DNA from: Lentisphaerota bacterium
GTDB lineage: Bacteria; Verrucomicrobiota; Kiritimatiellia; JAAZAB01
Length of the DNA: 64,000 nucleotides
NCBI GenBank assembly: GCA_016188985.1
Contig: JACPGM010000119.1
Coordinates: forward strand, 1 to 64,000
Direction of reading: 5' to 3'
Shown one piece after another: positions 32,968 through 40,171 of this stretch. The notes beneath the pieces were generated by a model. It had not been told where the DNA came from. It saw only the letters and a list, made by a program, of their open reading frames with translations, and searched no databases. Positions within the stretch are counted from its first letter, which is position 1; each line of letters starts with the position of its first letter. The position numbers and the translations under genes were made by a program.

Positions 32968-33166
32968 GTAACTACTCAGCTACCTGAGAAACCAATTTCC
33001 GCCCGTGGCGGATCCGCCTCAGGTGGATCATGCCTTAGGCAGACCCGCCTCTGGCGGGAACTACGAAATGCGCGAAATACGCGAAATTTGAATACAAAGT
33101 CCATTCCAATTTTTAGCGCCTTTCGCGTGTTTCGCAGTTCCATTTCTTGCTTACCTGAGTAGTCAC
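32968..33166. repeat. Palindromic element E2, copy b, with nested E3
   Basis: The terminal inverted repeats are GTAACTACTCAG (32968-32979) and CTGAGTAGTCAC (33155-33166). The core (GAAATGCGCGAAATACGCG...) matches copy a. A further 85 bases or so lie between the left end and the core, made of the E3 family sequence GGCGGATCCGCCTCAGG...CCCGCCTCTGGCGGG. It ends eight bases before the znuC ATG. Confidence 0.85.
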
Positions 33167-33174
33167 CTTTTGCC

Positions 33175-34026
33175 ATGCTTTTTAATTTTCACCGGACGGC
33201 CAATGCGGCGAAGACCTCCTGCGGGGGTTGCTGCACGCGGCTGGTAAATTTCGGCGTCCGGCTCAACGGCGTGGCAATTCTGGAAGCCATCAACCTGCAC
33301 GTCCATTGCGGGGAGCTGACCGTGCTCTTAGGCCCGAACGGCGCCGGCAAAACCACGCTCTTCCGCGCCATGCTGGGCGAGCTGCCTTACAGCGGGCAAC
33401 TCCAGTTTATTCATGCCGAAAGCGAGGAGCGCTTCATCCACCCGCGGATTGGCTATGTGCCCCAGAAGCTCGATATTGACGCCTTGGCGCCGGTTACGGT
33501 CATGGACTTGCTCACCGGCGCTCTGGCGCAGCGGCCGGTCTGGCTGGGCCACTCCCGCGCGCTGCGAGCACAGGCCGGGAAAATGCTCGCGGCGGTTAAG
33601 GCCCAAGACCTGCTCGACCAGCGCATAGGCCAACTCTCCTGCGGCCAACTCCAACGCACCCTGCTGGCGCTGGCTCTGATGCCGGTTCCCGACCTGCTCT
33701 TGCTGGATGAGCCGGTCTCCGGCGTAGACCCTGCGGGTATTGATCTTTTTTATCACATGGTTTCCGAATTGCGCCGGATGTATGATCTGTCAATCCTGCT
33801 GGTTTCGCACGATATTCCTACGGCGGCCCGGTTTGCCGACCGTATGGTCTTTCTGAACCGCACTATTCTCTGCGACGGCACGCCGCGCGAGGTATTAGCG
33901 GGACCGTGTATCCGGCAGACCTTTGGGGTTGACCTGGCTAATGTAGGCCTGAGCCAAATCGAAAACCAGGCCGCGCGCGTCTGCCAGCACGAGACCTGCG
34001 AAAACCAAACAGGCTGTAGACCGTAG
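33175..34026 (+). CDS. znuC: Metal ABC transporter ATPase, ZnuC type
   Basis: The 283-residue ATPase has Walker A GPNGAGKTTLF (about 54-64), signature LSCGQLQRTLLA, Walker B DLLLLDEPVSGVD and the switch His in LLVSHDIPTA, and energises the ZnuA/ZnuB-type importer. There is no good ribosome site at the ATG at 33175, because element E2b ends eight bases earlier. The 20 residues before VNFGVRLNGVAIL are non-conserved and Cys-rich, so the true start could be a little further in. The last five codons (TGCRP) and the TAG come from the palindromic region that begins at about 34010. Confidence 0.93.
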   Translation: MLFNFHRTANAAKTSCGGCCTRLVNFGVRLNGVAILEAINLHVHCGELTVLLGPNGAGKTTLFRAMLGELPYSGQLQFIHAESEERFIHPRIGYVPQKLDIDALAPVTVMDLLTGALAQRPVWLGHSRALRAQAGKMLAAVKAQDLLDQRIGQLSCGQLQRTLLALALMPVPDLLLLDEPVSGVDPAGIDLFYHMVSELRRMYDLSILLVSHDIPTAARFADRMVFLNRTILCDGTPREVLAGPCIRQTFGVDLANVGLSQIENQAARVCQHETCENQTGCRP

Positions 34027-34228
34027 GCTGTAGACTGAAGACTTCATTGGGAGGCGTCGGGCGACTGTTTCATGTAACCGCGGGCTTGAGCCCGTGGTCA
34101 TGCACGTCAGAATTATCCACGCCCTCACGGGCGCGGCTACCAAGATTGGAATCGATTGAGAGGAACGACGGATACTGAAAGGCCGTAGCGCATTGCGGAC
34201 CTACAGCCTTCAGCCTACAGTCTTCAGC
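34010..34228. repeat. Composite inverted-repeat region between znuC and znuB
   Basis: The left arm (GGCTGTAGACCGTAGGCTGT near 34013-34045) and right arm (CTACAGCCTTCAGCCTACAG near 34200-34220) are imperfect inverted repeats. Two GTAACCGCGGGC/GCCCGTGG-type hairpins lie between them, including CCACGCCCTCACGGGCGCGG at 34117-34136. The left arm provides the final codons and stop of znuC. Confidence 0.75.
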
Positions 34229-34230
34229 CA

Positions 34231-35073
34231 TTGTTTAAGAATATGACTTTCTGGCACCATATTGCCGGACATCTGCCTTTCGAGTGGGCCCAATTCGTGT
34301 TCATGCAGAATGCCCTGCTGGCGATCCTGCTGATCGCCCCACTCTTTGCGCTGATCGGCTGTTTAGTGATCAGCAACCAGATGACGTTCTTTTCCGACGC
34401 CATCGGGCACGCCGCGCTGACCGGCATTGCCATCGGCGTCCTGGCAGGACTGGCCGACCCGCTCTGGGCGATGCTGGGCTTTGCGGCCGTGCTGGCCGTC
34501 CTCGTTTCCGTCCTGCGCCGCTACTCCTCGGCCTCGACCGACACCATTATCGGGTTGATCATGGCCCTGGCCGTGGCGCTGGGAGTGGTCCTGCTCTCCC
34601 GTGGCGGCGGCTTTGCGCGCTATTCCAGCTACTTGATTGGTGACTTGCTGACCATCAGGCCATTCGAGATTTTACGGCTCGTGCTATTGCTGGCGCTGGT
34701 GGCCGGCGTGTGGCTGGTTTTTTTCAATCAACTTTTTTTTACGGGTTTAAATCGTTCGCTGGCCAGGGCCCGCGGCTTCCCGGTGTGGCGCTTGGAAACA
34801 TTTTTTGCCGTGCTGGTGGCCATGGTGGTCACAATCACCATTCCCTGGGTCGGCCTGCTGGTCATCAATGCCCTGCTGATCGTCCCGGCCGCTGCCGCGC
34901 GCAACCTGGCGCGCAGCATGAGCGCTTACGTGCTGCTGGCCATAATCATCAGCGCCCTGTCCGGCATCCTGGGACTGATCAGCTCCTTCTATTGGAGCAC
35001 GGCCACGGGTGCTACGATCGTTCTCTGGGCCATCGGGTTTTTTATTTTGTCGCTGGTTTTCCGTCAGCGGTAA
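34231..35073 (+). CDS. znuB: Metal ABC transporter permease, ZnuB type
   Basis: The 280-residue protein has eight to nine membrane helices and the cluster 9 permease motifs: SDAIGHAALTGIAIGVLAG (coupling loop to the ATPase), DTIIGLIMALAVALGVVLLSR and a conserved GLLVINALLIVPAAAARNLARSM stretch. It forms the channel for the Zn/Mn importer. The start ATG at 34231 is downstream of the composite repeat. The AGCS gene begins eight bases after its stop. Confidence 0.93.
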   Translation: MFKNMTFWHHIAGHLPFEWAQFVFMQNALLAILLIAPLFALIGCLVISNQMTFFSDAIGHAALTGIAIGVLAGLADPLWAMLGFAAVLAVLVSVLRRYSSASTDTIIGLIMALAVALGVVLLSRGGGFARYSSYLIGDLLTIRPFEILRLVLLLALVAGVWLVFFNQLFFTGLNRSLARARGFPVWRLETFFAVLVAMVVTITIPWVGLLVINALLIVPAAAARNLARSMSAYVLLAIIISALSGILGLISSFYWSTATGATIVLWAIGFFILSLVFRQR

Positions 35074-35080
35074 GTCACGC

Positions 35081-36400
35081 ATGCAAGCACTCGAGCCAAT
35101 TTTAAGCAAGGTCGCCGATCTGGTCTGGAACTGGCCCTTGATCGTCCTGCTGCTGGGCACGCATATCTATCTCACCATCCGTTTGAAATTCATCCAGCGC
35201 TACTTGGGCCGGGCAATCAAGATATCTTTCAGCCGGAAAGCCGAAGGCCCCGGCGATATCAGCCAGTTCGGCGCGCTGATGACGGCGCTGGCCGCGACGG
35301 TCGGCACCGGTAATATCGTTGGCGTAGCCTCGGCCGTGGCCGCCGGCGGGCCGGGCGCCGTTCTGTGGATGTGGCTCACGGGGGTGTTCGGCATCGCGAC
35401 CAAATACGCGGAGGCGTTGCTGGCCGTGAAATACCGCATAATTGAGCCGGATGGCGCCATGGCCGGCGGACCGATGTATGTGCTCGAGCGCGGCCTCGGT
35501 CAAAAATGGCTGGGCATCTTGTTCGCGGTCTTCACCGCCATCGCCGCCTTCGGCATCGGCAACATGGTGCAGGCCAACTCGATTACGGTGCTGATGCAAG
35601 AAACGTTTAATGTAGCGCCCTGGATCAGTGGGGCGGTTATGACCATTCTCGCCGCTGCGGTTATTCTGGGCGGGATCAGATCAATCGCCCGGGCCTGTCA
35701 GGTGCTGGTTCCTTTCATGGCGGTATTCTACGTTTTGGGATGTCTGATCATACTGGTAATTAATTACCAATTAATTCTGCCCAGCATTATATTAATCCTG
35801 AAATCGGCGTTCAGCGGCCAGGCGGCCATAGGCGGCTTTATCGGCGCGGGAGTGAAAGAAGCTATGCGCTTTGGCGTGGCGCGCGGCCTGTTTTCCAACG
35901 AATCGGGACTGGGTTCGGCGCCGATTGTGGCCGCGGCCGCGCAGACCAAAACGCCGGTCCGCCAGGCGCTGGTTTCATGCACCGGCACGTTCTGGGATAC
36001 CGTGGTCATCTGCGCCATCACCGGGCTGGTCATTGTCAGTTCCAGCGAGTGGACCAGAGGGTTATCGGGGGCCGCTTTGACTAAAAGCGCGTTCAGCGCT
36101 ATTCCTTATATTGGGCCGCTTGTGTTGACGGTGGGCCTGGCCACTTTCGTCTTTTCGACAATTCTGGGCTGGTCATATTACGGCGAAAAAGCGGTCGAGT
36201 ATCTGTTCAGTCCAAGGGCGGTCCAACCCTATCGCTACCTCTGGATTGCCGCCGTGATGGTCGGCTCGGTGGCGACACTCTCGTCCGTCTGGTCCTTTGC
36301 TGACATCACCAACGGTTTCATGGCCATTCCCAACCTGGTTGCGCTGATTTGGCTGACGCCGGTAATCTGCCGCGAGACTAAGGCTTATTTCCAGAAATAA
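35081..36400 (+). CDS. Alanine/glycine:cation symporter family protein (AGCS)
   Basis: The ATG at 35081 gives 439 residues with about 11 membrane helices. Family signatures are present: DISQFGALMTALAATVGTGNIVGVA near residues 58-82, then GGPGAVLWMWLTGVFGIATKYAEALLAVKYR and GLFSNESGLGSAPIVAAAAQTK. Such symporters take up alanine, glycine or related small amino acids with Na+ or H+. The substrate is not decidable. The gene follows znuB closely and is probably co-transcribed with it. Element E1a begins four bases after the stop. Confidence 0.95.
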   Translation: MQALEPILSKVADLVWNWPLIVLLLGTHIYLTIRLKFIQRYLGRAIKISFSRKAEGPGDISQFGALMTALAATVGTGNIVGVASAVAAGGPGAVLWMWLTGVFGIATKYAEALLAVKYRIIEPDGAMAGGPMYVLERGLGQKWLGILFAVFTAIAAFGIGNMVQANSITVLMQETFNVAPWISGAVMTILAAAVILGGIRSIARACQVLVPFMAVFYVLGCLIILVINYQLILPSIILILKSAFSGQAAIGGFIGAGVKEAMRFGVARGLFSNESGLGSAPIVAAAAQTKTPVRQALVSCTGTFWDTVVICAITGLVIVSSSEWTRGLSGAALTKSAFSAIPYIGPLVLTVGLATFVFSTILGWSYYGEKAVEYLFSPRAVQPYRYLWIAAVMVGSVATLSSVWSFADITNGFMAIPNLVALIWLTPVICRETKAYFQK

Positions 36401-36403
36401 AGC

Positions 36404-36576
36404 AAGGGGTCAGTTACGAGGTGATCGCGTGAAGGTTCCGCCGGCAGGCGGATCCGCCAGGGTGGAAGGGACGGCTCGCCTGTCTGCGTGCGTACCCGCA
36501 CAGGCAGGCCGAGCCGTCCGCGGCGCGTTCGGCGAACGCGCCCTACCCGTCGCCCCCCAATAATTGACGGATTACC
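36404..36576 (+). repeat. Palindromic element E1, copy a
   Basis: It starts AAGGGGTCAG and ends TTGACGGATTACC. The conserved core GAGCCGTCCGCGGCGCGTTC...ACGCGCCCTACC...TTGCCCCCC/TCGCCCCCC is shared with copies b and c. A nested E3 word (GGCGGATCCGCC) and a longer central hairpin have expanded it. AAATAAA occurs just outside both ends, but no clean target duplication is visible. It lies between the AGCS and MFS genes and ends 26 bases before the MFS start. Confidence 0.8.
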
Positions 36577-36602
36577 AAATAAACGTATTGGCCGGAGCAA
36601 TT

Positions 36603-37832
36603 ATGAAAACCGGTAGATTAGCGCGTCTGGCTGATTTTTTTGCGCTCAAGCGCAGCATGGCGGCCATGCTGGCCATGGTCGTGCTGGTCGGCGTAGGCGA
36701 GGAAATGGCCGAGCGGTTTCTGCCGATCTATACGCTGGCCTTAGGCGGCGGCATCCTGGCCGTCGGGTTCCTGAACGCCATGGACAACCTGCTCTCGGCG
36801 CTTTATTCATTTCCGGGCGGATATTTAAGCGATCGGCTGGGCGCCAAGCGCGCGCTGGCGCTCTTCAACCTGATTGCCATGGGCGGCTATCTCATCGTGA
36901 TTCTGTTGCCGTTCTGGCCGGCGGTAATTGTCGGCTCGGTCTTCTTCCTGTCCTGGAGCGCCCTCTCGATGCCGGCCACTATGAGCCTGGTGGCCAAGGT
37001 CTTGCCGAGCAACAAGCGCACCATGGGGGTTTCCCTTCACTCCTTAGTGCGGCGTCTGCCCAAGGCCCTGGGACCACTGCTGGGCGGCGTAATGATTGTG
37101 CTATTCGGCGAGCGGACCGGGGTGCGCATCTCTTTCGGTATAGCCCTGGTCCTGGCGGTGGTCGCCCTGGCGCTCCAGCAAGCCCTGATCGAGGATGATC
37201 CGCCAGCGCGCCAGCCAGCCGAGAAGAACCCTTTAAGGCTCTGGAAGCGCATGGCGCCGGAACTGAAAAAACTGCTGCTTTCCGATATACTGGCGCGGTT
37301 TGCCGAACAGATCCCCTACGCTTTCGTCGTCATCTGGTGCATGAAGAATAACCAGCTTTCGGCGGTCCAGTTCGGCGTTCTGACCGCGGTGGAAATGATC
37401 ACGGCCATGCTGATCTATGTGCCCGTGGCCTACCTGGCCGATCGCGGCGCCAAGAAACCGTTCGTCGTCATCACCTTTTTCAACTTTGCCCTGTTCCCGC
37501 TCATCCTGCTCTTCTCGCGCTCTTTTGCCGTGATGCTGGTGGCGTTTGTCATCCGGGGACTGAAGGAGTTCGGCGAGCCGACGCGCAAGGCCCTGATCAT
37601 GGACCTGGCGCCAGAAGACCAGAAGGCCGGCATGTTCGGTTTGTATTATCTCATGCGCGACGTGATTGTTTCGCTGGCCGCGTTTGGCGGGGCGTTGCTC
37701 TGGCTGGTCTCGCCGGCGGCTAATTTCCTGACGGCCTTCGCCTGCGGACTATTGGGCGCCATCTACTTTTTGATCTACGGGCGAGATTTACCGGCCATTC
37801 CCCGCGCCATCCCCACCCTGTCTCGCCGTTAG
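36603..37832 (+). CDS. Major facilitator superfamily transporter
   Basis: The 409-residue protein starts at the ATG at 36603 with GGAG five bases upstream. Twelve membrane segments in two halves of six are visible. The loop 2-3 motif is GGYLSDRLGAKRAL (the MFS signature G-x-x-x-D-R-x-G-x-x), repeated in the second half as VAYLADRGAKKPFV. The closest overall pattern is an MFS subfamily resembling drug or metabolite exporters in anaerobes. The substrate is unknown. The gene is convergent with ftsW, whose end lies 42 bases away. Confidence 0.9.
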   Translation: MKTGRLARLADFFALKRSMAAMLAMVVLVGVGEEMAERFLPIYTLALGGGILAVGFLNAMDNLLSALYSFPGGYLSDRLGAKRALALFNLIAMGGYLIVILLPFWPAVIVGSVFFLSWSALSMPATMSLVAKVLPSNKRTMGVSLHSLVRRLPKALGPLLGGVMIVLFGERTGVRISFGIALVLAVVALALQQALIEDDPPARQPAEKNPLRLWKRMAPELKKLLLSDILARFAEQIPYAFVVIWCMKNNQLSAVQFGVLTAVEMITAMLIYVPVAYLADRGAKKPFVVITFFNFALFPLILLFSRSFAVMLVAFVIRGLKEFGEPTRKALIMDLAPEDQKAGMFGLYYLMRDVIVSLAAFGGALLWLVSPAANFLTAFACGLLGAIYFLIYGRDLPAIPRAIPTLSRR

Positions 37833-37873
37833 CTGGAGCGGTCCGCCGATTGCGCGCAACCCCGCAAAACTTC

Positions 37874-39013
37874 TCAGAATTGGTGGACGCGGTCTTTGAT
37901 GGGCTGGTGGCGCTGGTTAAACACCGGCTGGCGGGCCTGCCGGGCGATATTATACAGCACGCCGACTTCCAGGAGAGATATAACCAGGCTCGAGCCGCCC
38001 GCGCTGATGAACGGCAGGGGCAAGCCCTTGGTCGGCAAGAGACCAATTACCACGCAGATATTGATAACGGCCTGCAAGGTGATCATCAGGGTCAGGCCGA
38101 AAGCCAGCAGGCGCCCGAACGCATCGGGCGCGCGCCAACTGATCCGCAGGCCGCAGAAAAAAAATCCGGCAAACAGCAGCACAACGCCCAAACTCGTAAC
38201 CAGGCCCAATTCCTCGCCGATGATGGCGAAAATGAAATCCGTGTGCGCTTCGGGCAGGTAGTAGTGTTTCTGAATGCTGCGGCCCAAACCCACGCCAAAA
38301 GGGCCGCCGGCAATGAAGGCGTTAATTGCATTCAGCAATTGGAAGGAATAAGTCTGGGCATATTGTTCCGGGTTTAAAAAAGCCAGAATGCGGTTCAGGC
38401 GCACCGGGTCATGCAGAACGGCCACAGAAAAGGCGCTCAAACCCACCACGGCGAAGACGGCCAGATAGGCGCTCCTGACGCCGCCCACATAGAGCACGGC
38501 CAGCCCCGCGGCGCCGCAGAGCACGGTTGTGCCGAAATCAGGTTCCGCGAAGATCAAGAGCGCGATAACGCCCAACATGGCCAGGGGCGCCACAGCGCCG
38601 CGCCAGAACTCGCGCACACGCCACTTCTCGCGCGCGAGCCACCAGGCCAGGAGCAACAGGAGGGCAAACTTGGCAAGTTCCGAAGGCTGGAAACTTAAAA
38701 AACCGATATGAAACCAGCGCCGGCTGCCGCCAATTTTGGCCCCTATGCCGGGAACCAGCACCAAGGCCAAAAGGAGCGCGGCGACCACAAAAAACGCCAA
38801 AGCCAAAGGACGCCAGCGATGGTAATCCAGTTTGCCGGCCAAGAAGCCTATTGCTGCAGCAATCAGCAGCCAGACAACCTGGCGTTTGAGGAAATAAGCC
38901 GGGTCATCGTAAATCTCAGCGGCCCGGATGCCGCTGGTGCTGGCCAGCATAACGATGCCCAGCCCCAGCAATAACAGAACGATTAGAAGCAGAACGGTCG
39001 GCGTTTTCCACAT
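37874..39013 (-). CDS. ftsW: SEDS-family peptidoglycan polymerase, FtsW type
   Basis: The 379-residue protein has ten membrane segments. Signatures include the periplasmic TDFIFAIIGEELG, GRSIQKHYYLPEAHTDF, and KGLPLPFISAGGSSLVISLLEVG. It polymerises lipid II at the division septum together with the transpeptidase FtsI, which is encoded upstream in the same cluster. Position in a dcw cluster argues for FtsW rather than RodA. It overlaps the LysM gene stop by one base (TAATG). murG and murC, which usually follow, are absent here. Confidence 0.93.
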   Translation of the reverse strand: MWKTPTVLLLIVLLLLGLGIVMLASTSGIRAAEIYDDPAYFLKRQVVWLLIAAAIGFLAGKLDYHRWRPLALAFFVVAALLLALVLVPGIGAKIGGSRRWFHIGFLSFQPSELAKFALLLLLAWWLAREKWRVREFWRGAVAPLAMLGVIALLIFAEPDFGTTVLCGAAGLAVLYVGGVRSAYLAVFAVVGLSAFSVAVLHDPVRLNRILAFLNPEQYAQTYSFQLLNAINAFIAGGPFGVGLGRSIQKHYYLPEAHTDFIFAIIGEELGLVTSLGVVLLFAGFFFCGLRISWRAPDAFGRLLAFGLTLMITLQAVINICVVIGLLPTKGLPLPFISAGGSSLVISLLEVGVLYNIARQARQPVFNQRHQPIKDRVHQF

Positions 39014-39957
39014 TACGGAATTATCAGCCGTTGCCCCACCTGCACCGTGCGATTGGTGTCCAACTGGTTAAGTTCGGCAATTTCCTCCACGGTAACCGCA
39101 TACAGTTTGGCAATGGAAATGATATCTTCGTTGGGCTGAACGATGTGGCTTATTCCCGAACTGGCAATAGCCGGCGACGGCTCCGCTACCGCTGAAACCG
39201 GGGTTGCCGCCGGCGCCGCTAACGACGTCGTCTCCGCGGCGGGTGGAGCTACAGGCGCTTCAATCGCCGGCGCCGTAACCGCCGCCGGCTCGGCCGCAGC
39301 TTGCGCAACAATCAATTTCTGGCCGATTTTCAGTTTGTCGCTCTGCAGCTTATTAATATCCCGCAGGGCGCTGACTTTGGTGCCGTGCTTCTTCGCAATC
39401 GCCGACAGAGTGTCGCCCCGCTGAACCACGTACTCATTACCGGCAGCGAGAGTCGTCTTGGTTACAGCTTCCATCGGCCAACCAATCGTCGGCTCGGCTG
39501 GCGCGGCGACTGGCGCGGACGCGCTCGTGACAGGCTTAATGACTTTGGATTTCGCGGAAGGCTTGGCCGGCGCCGGTAATACTTTCAGGAGTCCGGGTAA
39601 TTCCAATTTCTGCCCTGCATAAAGCTTGTTCGGGTTGGCGAGTTTATTCAGCGCGATTATTTCGCTGCTGGAAATTCCGTATTGTTTGGCAATGCCACTG
39701 AGTGTGTCGCCGGGGCGGACGATATATTCGGTTATTTCCTTGGTCATGGACAAATCCGTTGGCGCCGGCTCCGCGGCCGCGGGCTTGGCCGACGGCGGCG
39801 GATAACTTACCGCCTCTTTGGTTGTCGGCGGCATACTCGACGTGGCAGCAGGCGTGGTCCTGGTCAACGTGCCACAGCCCTGGGTGAAAAATAACGCGCC
39901 AATCGCGGCGCAGTGCAAGGCAACCACAACCACCACTAACAAAGCCGACGCTTTCAT
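39013..39957 (-). CDS. Envelope protein with three LysM domains
   Basis: The 314-residue protein starts at the ATG at 39957 behind AGGAGGGG. An N-terminal hydrophobic segment (ALLVVVVVALHCAAIGALFF) anchors or exports it. Three LysM peptidoglycan-binding domains follow: EYIVRPGDTLSGIAKQYG (about 75-120), EYVVQRGDTLSAIAKKHG (about 172-218) and SHIVQPNEDIISIAKLYA (about 270-314). They are linked by Ala/Pro-rich spacers. Its place between murD and ftsW suggests a role in cell-wall binding at division, although the family member is not standard in dcw clusters. Confidence 0.92.
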   Translation of the reverse strand: MKASALLVVVVVALHCAAIGALFFTQGCGTLTRTTPAATSSMPPTTKEAVSYPPPSAKPAAAEPAPTDLSMTKEITEYIVRPGDTLSGIAKQYGISSSEIIALNKLANPNKLYAGQKLELPGLLKVLPAPAKPSAKSKVIKPVTSASAPVAAPAEPTIGWPMEAVTKTTLAAGNEYVVQRGDTLSAIAKKHGTKVSALRDINKLQSDKLKIGQKLIVAQAAAEPAAVTAPAIEAPVAPPAAETTSLAAPAATPVSAVAEPSPAIASSGISHIVQPNEDIISIAKLYAVTVEEIAELNQLDTNRTVQVGQRLIIP

Positions 39958-40010
39958 TACCCCTCCTCTATTGTTTAATGACACCAGGCACCGAACAAAC
40001 GAATGCCTGG

Positions 40011-40039
40011 AATATCGGTTAACCCTCCGCTACTGTCAA
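40011..40039 (-). promoter_or_regulatory. Promoter for the LysM-ftsW genes
   Basis: On the minus strand TTGACA (complement of 40034-40039) and GATATT (complement of 40011-40016) are separated by exactly 17 bases. The start would lie about 50 bases before the LysM ATG. In the reconstructed ancestral murD, the -35 overlaps the original stop region. Confidence 0.65.
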
Positions 40040-40058
40040 GTGTTTTTAGCAGCCAAAG

Positions 40059-40171
40059 GTAATGGCTCAGTTTTGAGGTGGTCGCGTGAAGGTAGGGACG
40101 GCTCGCCGAGCCGTCCGCGGCTCGTTCGGCGAACGCGCCCTACCTGTTGCCCCCACAAGACTGAGGCCTTA
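40059..40171 (+). repeat. Palindromic element E1, copy b, at the 3' end of murD
   Basis: A 113 bp element starts GTAATGGCTCAG and ends CTGAGGCCTTA. It is flanked by a perfect 9 bp duplication CAGCCAAAG (40050-40058 and 40172-40180). Its core is almost identical to copies a and c. The murD stop codon and the last nine or so codons lie inside it. Confidence 0.92.
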
